Shown: positions 22,895 to 33,500 of the stretch, in pieces | Layout: every line of letters begins with the position of its first letter | How positions within the stretch are numbered: the first letter of the stretch is position 1 | Assembly (NCBI RefSeq): GCF_963678975.1 | Contig: NC_089275.1 | Coordinates: 18,736,220-18,800,219 of the forward strand | Reading direction: 5' to 3' | Length of the DNA stretch: 64,000 nt | DNA from: Dysidea avara | Lineage: Eukaryota > Porifera > Demospongiae > Dictyoceratida > Dysideidae | Program-made: the position numbers and the translations under genes | Notes under the pieces: generated by a model | Seen by the model: only the letters and a program-made list of their open reading frames with translations | What the model was told of the DNA's origin: nothing | The model's database searches: none

Positions 22895-23281
22895 CTGGTG
22901 CACAGTACCCACTTCCTCACAACAACACACACTACACCTCATCATATCCTACTCAACAAGTTCAACCTCCACCTTCACTGCCGATGATACCACATGCCCA
23001 GTCACGGCCTACCCTCCCACTGACACACCGCCCTGCAGTAACCAGCTCCAGACATGTCATTGCATCTCCATTTGATATTCCTTTCCTCAGCTATGTCACT
23101 ACCACCATGCAGAGTGGATGGCCTGACTTGATCAATAGTAGTAACAGTAGAGGTGGTTCTGTTAACAGTAGTAGTGTAGGTTGTGTTGGTGGTAGAGCAA
23201 TGATGAGGGAACCAGTGACTGCTTCACATCATCATCAACCACAGCCCACTGTGTTCCTATCCAATCCTGAACCATTTCTAA
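22895..23281 (+). CDS. CNOT4: CNOT4 copy A long tail exon
   Basis: Reads GAQYPLPHNNTHYTSSYP, a Pro/Gln/Ser-rich stretch, then SPFDIPFLSYVTTTMQSGWP and a His-rich end. It is disordered, as in the family tail. Acceptor CTATAG, donor GTATAG at 23282, 387 nt, phase 1 to 1. Nearly identical to 55837-56223, with mostly synonymous or conservative changes. Confidence 0.88.
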
Positions 23282-23299
23282 GTATAGTGTGAGCTTGTG

Positions 23300-23894
23300 A
23301 TGTGTACACTATGTACGTTATAATACACACAAGTGTACACAGGACACACTGTATAATGCTCTTTTGTAGTAAATGTATTGTATGATGTACATTTTTTGAG
23401 TGCAACTTGATGCAGGCACAAAGGTACAGTGCTAGCACTTGGAGGGGTGGGGAGTTACCTTTTGACCAACTAATAGCTTTTATAAATCTTATTAAAAGGG
23501 TATATCGATCTCCTTTAGCATTATGTTTGTCTGTCTGACATGTGAGCAAGAGTTGTGGGTTTCAAACAGCAACTAAAGTTTTCACTACTACACATGTGGT
23601 ACAGCTTAAGCACAAATTGATACAGTGGCTACCTTAAGTTACCCTTGAAGTCGCCCTCAAGGCAACCTGATTGTTACATGATCTTATCAACTATATCAAG
23701 TACTGACAGGTACACTAGTACTGATACCTGCTCTATGGTATGGACTTACCCTACTGAGCAATACTTGCAAGAGTATAAAGTTGTGACCAACAAAAACAAA
23801 AGAGAGGATGAAAGGAATTGAATTGACTACCTCTCAATTAGAAAGCACCTCTAACAAGTGGTCTGTAAAAGAAAACATGAATAATCATACAGTA
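23300..23894. other. CNOT4 copy A intron sequence shared with copy B
   Basis: Matches 56235-56814. No repeat family is identified apart from this duplication. Confidence 0.4.
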
Positions 23895-24600
23895 CTAGGG
23901 ACCACAAAGAAGTAGGTGTGGCCCACTAAATAACATCAGTCAAAAACCAGCCTCAAATTCCCCTGACGACGATGAGGTAGTATGGTCAAGTAAAACTAAG
24001 CCCAAACAAGCTTTCAGATTGACTCGAAACACTTTCAACAAGTTGCTATGGAATTTAAATATATATGTATATATTAATTTTCCACTAACTGACTGAGTAA
24101 CTGACTGATGTCTTCAGACAAGCATAACTCGATAGCGGCTAAGGCTACGGGTTTGATTTTTCACTGTTTGACATCGCTTTGACCTGAGAAGTGCCTTTTG
24201 GCATACTGGAGTATGTACAATGCATTCTTCGTGGACTTACCAGTGTCCTCCTTTGTGTACCATTCATCTTTGCTGACAGCGAAAAGTGTCCATTTTGTGG
24301 TGGCATGTTATGGCTTCCCTTCATAATGGAAACCGTCCATATTTTTCATAGTGGCTATTTTGATTGCAGTGGTGCTTTTTGAACAGTTCTTAATTCAAAA
24401 TGCTGTGTAACAGGTTGAACATAGATGACAACGAAGTATACTGGATACTTCACTTTTCAGACGATAATTAATATAGCTGGGGTATGCGGAGCCATTTCTT
24501 TTGTGGTATGCGTAGGTTCAATGGTCATAATAATTATTTACAAAAAAGTTAACAAACAAGTACACAAAAAAATTTGGAATTTTTAACTACAGCAGGGACC
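23895..24600. repeat. Dispersed repeat, family R1
   Basis: Starts GGGACCACAAAGAAGTAGG and ends GCAGGGACCATAGCAC. Matches 56815-57520 in copy B along its full length. Confidence 0.75.
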
Positions 24601-24607
24601 ATAGCAC

Positions 24608-24955
24608 ATTAGTGTTGGGAGGTATAGCATTTTTTGATCTGGTATTCAGTATTGAGAAAATACCCCGGTATCCTGTATTTCACGGTATCCTGGCAGTCAA
24701 CTAATAATACATTTCAGTCAACATGGTATTGCTCTATTTGTGACAAAGAACAGTCAATTGCAAGTCAAGTGTTAATCTGTAGTTACTATCCAAAGTTGGA
24801 TGTATGCCACAAGTAAAAGTTACTTATGTCTAACAGGTTATAAATACTTGTAACCTGAAACCTCACAGTTTACTGTTAGGCTGGCCTTGTGGTCACATCC
24901 AAACCATTAACACATTACTTAATTAAATGCCAAGACCTGATATCTGGATTCCTTT
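24608..24955. mobile_element. 5' half of a hAT element, truncated
   Basis: Begins TAGTGTTGGGAGGTATAGCA, as does the complete element at 57528-58318. Homology to copy B stops near 24955 and resumes at about 58645, so one deletion removed the right half of the element and the following palindrome arm. Confidence 0.75.
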
Positions 24956-25191
24956 TCTTGCATCCAATGCATTGTGGACAATGATTGATTAGTGTTATAA
25001 GCTGCATTGAAAGTCCACGTGAATGTTGTTTGATGCAAGAATCATTTCAGCACACAAAAGTGGGTGACAGCAATGGACAGACAGACAGACAGCTTTAAGA
25101 GACCTATAGGACTGTTTATCACAGAGCTGGTCACATGTTATTATTTAACCTAATTGTACTGTAGATTATTACACTGGTATAAGGTATTCAG

Positions 25192-25290
25192 CCCCAGTGA
25201 CTAGTAGAACTACTGCTAGTGCTACTCATCAAGTTGATGGTGAACACAACAAGGGAGAATACAACCTGTGGAGTGATAACAGTTCATTTG
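25192..25290 (+). CDS. CNOT4: CNOT4 copy A tail exon
   Basis: Reads PVTSRTTASATHQVDGEHNK then GEYNLWSDNSSFG. Acceptor ATTCAG, donor GTATGT, 99 nt, phase 1 to 1. Copy B's 58870-58968 is the same length with few substitutions. Confidence 0.85.
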
Positions 25291-25500
25291 GTATGTGTCT
25301 GGGTTGGTGTACTTTTGCCTGTAGTTCTACAAGTGCAGAGGTGTAAATCTACAGTTTGATTGTAAATCAGTGTTTGAAACAGTAATTTGAATGTCTGCTT
25401 AAAAAAATATTTATGTTTTGGAAGTTATACTTATTAATTGGGGAGGCTGAATAAGCCACTGTCATACCAAGTGCACTTATAGTATTTCTATATTTCACAG

Positions 25501-25559
25501 GTACTGATTTCAACTTATTTTCATCATATGCTACTGAGTACCACCAGACCATCATCAAG
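25501..25559 (+). CDS. CNOT4: CNOT4 copy A tail exon with GC donor
   Basis: Reads TDFNLFSSYATEYHQTIIK after completing a Gly codon. The 3' border AAG/GCAAGT is the consensus for a GC-AG intron and joins in phase 0 to the last exon. If unspliced, the frame would stop at a TAA 14 codons later, giving an alternative end. Confidence 0.78.
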
Positions 25560-25943
25560 GCAAGTTGTACCATCAAGAGACAAACAGCTACAAGATAACT
25601 GAAATGTTTACTCAGAGAATTTTATGTTTGTATGCAAATGACTGTATATTATGTACAGATGTACTTTGTGACTGAGAACAGTTTTATACAAAACTAAAAA
25701 AATCTGGTTTGTTTTCTGTGCATGGGAGTGTACGAAATTTAGTTTGTGTGTGTGTCTGTCTGCGTGCATGTGTGTTGAGTTACATGGTGAATGACCAAGC
25801 TTTGATAGAGCCAGAGCATCGTTGAGCATGTTGCATGAAGTTGGCTTGTTTTAAATGTGAGTTGTGAGCGTATTAGCATACCATGTGTATGTGTGCGAGT
25901 TTCTAATATAGTGAGATTTTAAATCTCTTTTCTCTTTGTATAG

Positions 25944-26435
25944 GAGATGCAAGGTACGAAATCTTCGAAGAGCTTGGATTTGTGTAGCAATGGTGACTGT
26001 AACGTTCCTCCATCTGGTCTGGAGTTCCACAACACACGACTACTACCAGACAATGCTTCACAACAATCTGCTACTGTCAATCCGTCACCAAATCCTCAAG
26101 CTAAATTCCCTCAACAACTTCAGGGGAGAGAAACTGTGGAACAATCAGCTGTTGGTAAACCAAAACAGAACAATACAGCAAAGTTTACTAGTGGTAATTG
26201 TGTTTCTCAGAGTAACCCACTGACTACAACAAGTGTTCAAGACACCAGTAGACATGTTGGTGCTATAAAGAGTCATAACAAGCCCAACCAAAGTGTCACC
26301 ACTATAATGAACTATTCATCACATCATTACACTGGTCCACACTACAGTAGACTACAAGCAGCATCATCATCATCAGGTAGTTATCAGAGAAACAGTAGAC
26401 ACTCTAATTATCATCAACATCATCACAATACATAG
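25944..26435 (+). CDS. CNOT4: CNOT4 copy A last coding exon
   Basis: Reads EMQGTKSSKSLDLCSNGDC, then a Gln/Asn/Ser-rich tail ending HSNYHQHHHNT and a TAG stop. Acceptor TGTATAG. No folded domain is visible. Copy B's 59604-60101 is two codons longer near its start and otherwise very close. Confidence 0.85.
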   Translation, partial: EMQGTKSSKSLDLCSNGDCNVPPSGLEFHNTRLLPDNASQQSATVNPSPNPQAKFPQQLQGRETVEQSAVGKPKQNNTAKFTSGNCVSQSNPLTTTSVQDTSRHVGAIKSHNKPNQSVTTIMNYSSHHYTGPHYSRLQAASSSSGSYQRNSRHSNYHQHHHNT

Positions 26436-26493
26436 ATCTTCTGGCATATCTGTCAACTTCACATACATTTTTATTATTTCTCAATGAAAATAA

Positions 26494-26499
26494 AATAAA
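26494..26499 (+). promoter_or_regulatory. Poly(A) signal AATAAA of CNOT4 copy A
   Basis: AATAAA about 60 bp after the stop codon. Copy B has AATAAA at 60155-60160 at the equivalent distance. Confidence 0.6.
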
Positions 26500-26559
26500 G
26501 CCTTCAAATATAAAATCCCTCTGGGAGCATTGGTAATAGCAGCCTGTAAAACCTGTTTG

Positions 26560-29100
26560 TGAAAGAACAAATTGAGTAGGTATGCAACAAGAACTATGCT
26601 AATGGATTGACATTAATATTATGTTAACAATAAAAGCCAGTAGAGATGAGAGCATTTTATGTGAACAGACAACAAAATAGTCCCCTTCTTACATAGTAAT
26701 ATATGGTGTTGTTTCCAGTTGCTATAATACAAAGTGCAGCCCCACCATAGTTATTTCTTTGTGCATGTCGGAAACTGCATGATCATTGACATCATTGTCC
26801 ATGTAAACCATATTTACTGAATATAGTGCAACCAGGTATAAACCTCCGAGTTATTTACTCACCCACCCACACATTTATTCTATATCCCATTATGTTCTAC
26901 ATTGTTGATTATGCTTTCATGCCTTGATCTCATTACTATTATTTGTGACCGAATTTTGGAAATGAATGTGAGTGAAATAATTAGAATATTCATGTTTAGT
27001 GGGTTACTATTATGAGCAGAGCAAAGTTATAAAAATATTTCTAGAATTTTAAGGTATTGAGAATGGCTTACAATCAATAACAAGTAGGTTTGCACTGTAA
27101 AGCTTGTTATTTAGTGATTAAATATTTTAAGTGTCAAATGCATCCATGTGGTTTATTTTCCAAAATTCGGTCACATTTACTGCTTTATTGTGGTTATAAA
27201 TGTTTGTGGTGTCTCAAAGCACACTTATAAATAGTAACAAAAATCTGTAATCTGAGTTCACTGTCGTAAAACAAAAATTTCATAAACCCCACTTATTGAA
27301 TATTAGACAGGTCTATCTTCTTTCAGAAAATAATTAGTAAATGTATACATTATTGAGAACCGTAATTTGCTTTATTTTCGTGCAAAAAATTTTTCACAAA
27401 TATTTTCACATGATTTACTTGGATGACCACTCTATTACAGTTGTTTGATCTTGCGTAAAAGTTTTTGTGTAAGAAATTTTTGTACAAGTTTTGATACAAA
27501 ATTATTTTACAACGAAAAAAAGCAAATTGCAATATCTGAAAAACTATATATGTTTTTTGAAAACCTAACAATGTAACTTAAAAACATGTTTTTTTAAAAA
27601 TCTGTTCCTATTAAACGTTGGGCCTAGTGAGAGCTTTCATCTACTACAAAATCATTGCCAATGAAACTGAAAACCATAAATATACAAGTCATGGCATAAT
27701 TTTGTGTGGTTTGCCATGGTAACATGTGCACAAATGTTGTATGATTGTACAAGTTGAGCTGGATCCTGAAAAATAACTAAAAATTAAAAGTGGACTTTTC
27801 TCAACAGAGTTAACATTTCAGCCAACCAGATGATAAGTGGTGACAATAAAGGTGTCAACAACAGGCATGTACAGTTTGGCTTCATTACCAGTTTGGGAAC
27901 AGGCTGTAATGGACACTGTACTTTTATGGCTTCCATATAGGAAATATGGGAAAACTTTGATTGGCTATAATATTGTGTCAACCAAAACAATTTTGAAATA
28001 TTTTTAGTGGAAATGAGCCAAATTTCAAGATCGTGTGTAATTGTGCATCCGTGGGTTATTAAACGTTTTTGAAGATCTAGTATCATAGCTACTATCGGTA
28101 CAGATACATGAGGATAATGATGTACAACTAAACAGAATTAAGGAATCTGGCCATGGAGTAGATCCGAAGTTATGATCAAAAAATTAAACCTTGTCCGGTG
28201 GCCCTATACAACAATGTCTGCAAGAAGTATGCATTATACTGAAAGTCCAGAACCTTACAAATACATTGACATTCGTAAATTCTAAGTTGAGAACTTCACA
28301 ATATGAACTTTATCATACAGTACAATAGTATTGCATAGTAAAGACCACAAAGTTGTGGTCATGGCTCATAACAAAACATTACCCAAAAACCAGTCTCTTT
28401 TTTTTCCCTGACGACAATGAAGCAGTTCTGGTTAGCATAAACAAGCCTTCAGATTGACCTGAAATGCTTTCAACAAGTTGCTATATTATATGGGAATTTT
28501 CTACTAACTAATGTCAAGCATAACTCAATAATGGCTAAGGCTACAGGATTTTTTACTGTTTGATGTCGCTTCAGCCGGACACGCGCCTTTTGGCATACCG
28601 CAGTACATACAATGCGTTCTTCATGGACTTATACCAGTGTCCTCCTTTGTGCCCCATTCATCATTGCTACTATCGTGAAAGGTGTCGATTTTTCAGTATT
28701 GGAGAACTCTAGAACTGTAGGAGTTGGTGAGATTTTTTTTTTAAATTCTGGGGGGTTCATCTGAACATCCAACCCCCCCGTCTATGCCCTTGACGTAGTC
28801 TTGTCCTACCCCCACCTTTTGAAATGAAAATCTTCAGTACAAAGATGGCTGTAAAGGTGACCAAAGGTCAAACCAGAGATGGCACTATAAAAAAAATGAA
28901 TGTCATTAGGAATACAATTACTATATTATGGAAAGTTTCATCACAAATGACACAACTTTCACACTATGCCACTCTCTCCTATCACCAAATTAATTTGTAC
29001 TGCTCTAGAGAAAGTTGTACTTTTAGCAAACATTTCTGATATATGCAAAGTGTTTTAAAGTTGGTTGTGGGGATGAAACATGTGGCATGCTTGTATGTTA
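26560..29100. other. Intergenic repeats, no gene seen
   Basis: 26640-27300 matches copy B on both sides of its composite insertion, and ATAT at 26810-26813 is the empty site. About 27358-27533 is a TA-type MITE related to 22625-22798. 28330-28690 is a truncated R1 repeat. The remaining short frames have no recognisable product. Confidence 0.5.
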
Positions 29101-29107
29101 CAACTAA

Positions 29108-29490
29108 TTTTAGAAAAGGTTTAGAGGCGTGTATATAGCTAGATGGGTTCTATCTGACTATAGTTATCACAGTAGTGTCAGTGCCATGCTGGGACAGCTC
29201 AACTTGTTACCCCTAGTGAAGAGAAAGAAGCAACAGAGGCTTAATTTGTTCTATCAAATAATGCATGGAGAAATTGGCTTATCTTTACCAGAATACATTC
29301 ATTTCACCACCAGACACACTAGACATCATCCGTTTCACTTGATTGTGCCACCAACAAACAACACCTACATGACAAGTTATTTTCCAAGAACCATCCGGGA
29401 ATAGAATTCACTGCCACCGCAACTAATTGAACTGAACACTTTAGCTACATTTTCAAACTTGATTGAACAGCACTTATAATTTGTAATTGT
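29108..29490 (+). pseudogene. 3' end of a non-LTR retrotransposon ORF2
   Basis: The frame reads LGQLNLLPLVKRKKQQRLNL, then FYQIMHG and SYFPRTIRE, a stop, NSLPPQLIEL. This resembles the C-terminal tail that follows the reverse transcriptase of many non-LTR elements (FFPRTIREWNSLP). The TAG near 29402 replaces the tryptophan. An (AAT)n tail follows near 29521. The element is 5'-truncated. Confidence 0.75.
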
Positions 29491-29772
29491 TTGGACTTTG
29501 CTGTCTGCCCTTTTCCCCCAAATAATAATAATAATACAGTGTGACCACTAACTGACTATACTACACATACACCCTGTGTACATATAGCCAGAGATTATAG
29601 ATACTATACATGTTCATGCTCCACATTAAACCCTTTAATCCTCATTTGATATTAAAGTAAAATACAAAACTACAGAAAAGTACATCACACAGTAATACTA
29701 TTACAGGTTTGTGTGTAGAAGTTGTACATATACAAAACAATACTTACAATTGGGTCATAACTGATAATAATG

Positions 29773-30521
29773 TCAAGTGGTAATAACTTGAAGACGATGA
29801 TTGTAGTGCTCTGTAACAAAGATAGTACCAACACTGTTGACTGCTATACCATGGATGAAATTGAATTGTCGTCTTTGACTTCCTTTTATTCCAAACATAG
29901 TAATCAACTGGTGGGTGGGGCTGAACACTGTGAAGTAGTGGTTGAAAAGAGCATTAGTAATTATATAATGATCAGGGGTAAGGCAAATGGTATATGGATT
30001 ATTATAGTCTATATTCTTAATGAATTTTCCATCTTCACTAAATATAGCTATTCCTTGAACACTCTGGTCAGTCACATACACTTGATCACCATTGTCCAGA
30101 GCAATATAACGTGGATTTCGGAGAATTCGGGAGCCAAAGGTGAAAGAAAAATGATCGTTTTTATCAAATACTTGAACTCTGCAATTATCATTGTCCACCA
30201 CATATAGTAAACCTTTACTATTAAATGTTAGTCCTTGAGGATGATTGAATTGGCCATCTCCACTGCCATAGGAGCCAAACTTTGATAGGTAGTCTCCTTG
30301 TAGAGTAAACTTCTTCACCACATGATCATCATACTCACTAACTGCTATTACATTGTGACCTACAGCTACACCTACAGGATCGTTCAGTTTACTATCTCCA
30401 CTTCCTTGACCAAATGATCTGATCAACTTCATATCTTTATTTAGTATCACTACATCTTTATTGTCTCTGTCTACCATAACAACATCATCATTAGTGGTGG
30501 TGGTAATATCACCAGGACACA
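29773..30521 (-). CDS. TRIM-NHL exon 3: NHL propeller
   Basis: Starts CPGDITTTTNDDVVMVDRDN. Repeated blades follow, with anchors such as LNDPVGVAV, FNHPQGLTF, LRNPRYIAL and FIHGIAV, and a final TIFVTEHYNHRLQVI. Five to six NHL blades can be counted. The acceptor TTTTTCACAG lies inside the terminal inverted repeat of the element that forms the intron. Confidence 0.9.
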
Positions 30522-33500
30522 CTGTGAAAAAGGTGGGATATAAGATGGTATTTCCAGTGGCTTATTGAATACAAATAAGCCTTAATATAAATTCTGTATT
30601 ATACTCATGTTATACTTTAGTATAATCCATACTATACTATTACATATATGGTTTCAGTTTATTTACCACATTACCTGAAATAGCTTATATCTAGTATAAT
30701 GTCCACGCTATACCATCACATATATGGTTTCAGTATGTTTAACACAGTAACTAAAGCCTTACATGTGATTGTTAGTATAATACAGATTATATCAAGCTTT
30801 TTTGTATTCAATAAGCCACTGGAAATACCATCTTATATCCCTCATTTTTCACAGTGACACTGAAACTTCTTCCCTCCATATTGTGTGATCAGTTGACAAT
30901 TTTGTACTTCAATTTTAGTGTAGTCTCTCAATGTTGTTGTCACTCTAAAACAATACACAATTTTGTTAGCCAATTGCAATGTTAAGGCTACCTCAATTAA
31001 AAGATAAAAATTTTTCTATTTCATAGTTCACCAAAATACAAATCAAAATACAAATCATTTTGTGAGGGATAAACTATCAGCAGTTCATACTTTCTACACA
31101 AGCAACAAAATTCTAACAATACATTAATTGTTGAACTGGTGTTTGCTGTTCACTGAAATTCTGGCACTATTGTTAGTACCTTCACAGTGGCTATCACCAG
31201 CTAGCCAAACTCTACACAAAACTTGAGTATGCCAAAATTAATGTATCATTTAATCTTGATGAATGGCAGGTCTTGCAAATATATATAATTTGAAAACAAA
31301 GACCTTTCAAAATAATCACAAATCAACCTTTTGAAATTATCTGCCACAGAAAATATTTGGTGTGAAGAAACTAGTACCATGGGGATCTAAATATTTACTG
31401 ATAGTCCACAATTGTATTACAAGTAGCATAATAAATGATGTCTCTCCTTAGCATTATCAAGACACGTGTGTGTCATGCAGCCAAGAAAGCTGGGGCACCA
31501 CACCGTGAGTATATTGACAGGAAGTAAGAAAACAGCTTTTTACGTCTGCATAGCTCCAAGGCCCCTTCTCCAAAGCATCCCATTTTTGCATTATAGCTGT
31601 CCACCAGGTAGGGTAGGGTGTGCCACACAGCAAATTTGATTAAACTCACAACAGCCATTTGCGAGATATAGGCGTTCAAAGTTTCATTTTAGTTTCTTCA
31701 TTTTTTCTTCTTATGCAGTACGGGGGGCTATAGAGGCTTCAATTTATTTTTGCACACTTTGCAAAAATTGTTATAAAATGCAAACATGTAAATCAATTGC
31801 CTCGATCATTTGTACAAATGAAGAGCATGTAACGGTGGATTCACGTACCAAGTTTGCTGTGAATCTGAGGAATATGGAATATCCAAGGAGTTATGAGTAT
31901 TTATTCACATAAAATAAAGATCAAACTTCTGTCACGGCTACAGGGTAAACCGAATATAGGAATAACTTGAAAATTGGTGTGTAGATAGGCTGATCATCGT
32001 AGCAGTGCCTTGATAGTCTGAAAAGCAATAGAGTTACAGCAACAAAGTTATAAAGTAAAAACCAAAAAAAGTGTAAAATTACAGGATCAAGATACTCTAA
32101 TAGAGCAGTCACCATGGGGTAAAAAAAGTGTACAAAAAATGTCAAAAAAAACTTTACCAGAGTTCGAACCAGGGACCTCCATGCCTAACACCTGCATCCT
32201 TAACCACTGAACCACTGCTACCTTTACTGATCACCTCACGTAATATCTGCTTTATAAAAGAAATTTTCAGTTTAAATCTACTTATAATCAAATGTTTGTA
32301 AACCACACAAAAGCAGCCAAGCTGTGAAAAAAAGGTGCGGCCTTAAAAGCCTGGGTGAAAAAAGATGTGAAATCAAAGGCGGCAGCCAATAAATGGCTGC
32401 AATGATGTTAATGCTAATAAATTTCAACAATACACACAGCCATTATTAAATTTTATTAACATTAACATCATTGCAGCCATTTGTTGGCTGCCGCCTTTGA
32501 TTTCACATCTTTTTTCACCCAGGCTTTTAAGGCCGCACCTTTTTTTCACAGCTTGGTTGCTTTTGTGTGGATATTAATGTGTAATTGCAAGTTCCAAAAC
32601 CAGCCTATGGTTGACCTTGATAATTCCTTTTAACATTTTCCCTTTACTACAGGAATCATCAAAGACTGAGTGGCTATATGAAGAACTGAAATAAGATGAA
32701 TTTTGAAGGTGCATATACCCACAACTGAGCAGATTCAACTCAAACTAGGAATGGGAGATGCCCTACCCTGAGGAAGCTTCCACTACAGAAAATGGTTAAT
32801 TATACTGTTCAAGCACTATGGAGCTATGGATACATGAAAACTTTTTTATTTAGATTCCTTATTATTATTCCCAGGATTACCAGCACCCTGAACTATATGA
32901 CATTGCTCATTCTGAAGAGAGACAAGGAGAGCAAGTCTTCTGTAAAATACAGCACTGAGCAGCATGACCCATATCACCCCTTAATGTTGAAAATACAAGT
33001 GGGGTAAAAGAACCCATCTCAATTTCACTGTCCATACTTTTGTTGTTTCTCACATTCAAAACGTGGATAAACTACAGTGAGGATACTTGGGTACTACGAT
33101 ATGAAGGAGCAATAGCCTTAACTTTGACATTTAAAAAATGCCTTCAGATGTTTGTTTACCTCCCCAGAATCCTGAAGCATAAATGTCTACACGAGCTCCA
33201 TCCTCATTATTAGGTGTTGCGTGTCAAAGGCTGCAATGGATGCATGAAAATGACATTTCCTGGTTCCGTAAAACAAGAGTTGCCCGCCCACACTGGCTGC
33301 ACTTGGCCGCACGACACAGCTGCTTTCATAATATTTGTAGAATGTTCTAGAACAATCTAGATTTTCCATTGGTAGATCTATGAAATTATGAACTTGGCTA
33401 TTGAGTAGATTTTAGCTAGAATTTTCATATATACAGTAGAAACAAAGTGAGGCGATCAGTAGTGACAGCAGTGGCTCAGTGGTTAAGGATTTGGGTGTTC

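Larger units (their letters stand above)
11603..26435 (+). pseudogene. CNOT4: CNOT4-like gene, copy A, disrupted
   Basis: CNOT4 is the RING E3 ubiquitin ligase of the CCR4-NOT complex. Copy A encodes the end of the RING, the basic linker, the RRM, the CCCH finger and the disordered tail over 13 or 14 exon segments with consistent phases and GT-AG (one GC-AG) borders. Damage: the RING exon has a TAG at 11618-11620 and no acceptor AG; the next exon is truncated; the RRM exon has a TAG at 16289-16291. Two middle exons present in copy B (53386-53552 and 54509-54575) are absent, though skipping them keeps the phase. The other exons are open, so decay is recent or the stops are allelic or errors. 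Confidence 0.85.
6643..27300 (+). repeat. Duplication copy A (partner of 43890-63500)
   Basis: Long collinear similarity to 43890-63500 in the same orientation, broken by insertions, deletions and one inversion. Homology starts just inside the intron that follows an exon-like block at 43830-43886, which copy A lacks. It ends about where the repeats near 27300 and 63500 diverge. It contains a partial CNOT4 gene. Either a tandem duplication or a haplotype duplicated in the assembly. Confidence 0.85.

Noticed and set aside
29773..30207. Plus-strand frame of 145 codons
   Set aside because: Antisense shadow of the NHL exon.
32160..32239. Functional tRNA gene (also 33470-33530 and 34735-34812)
   Set aside because: A and B boxes are present, but acceptor stems do not pair and retroposon sequence follows directly.
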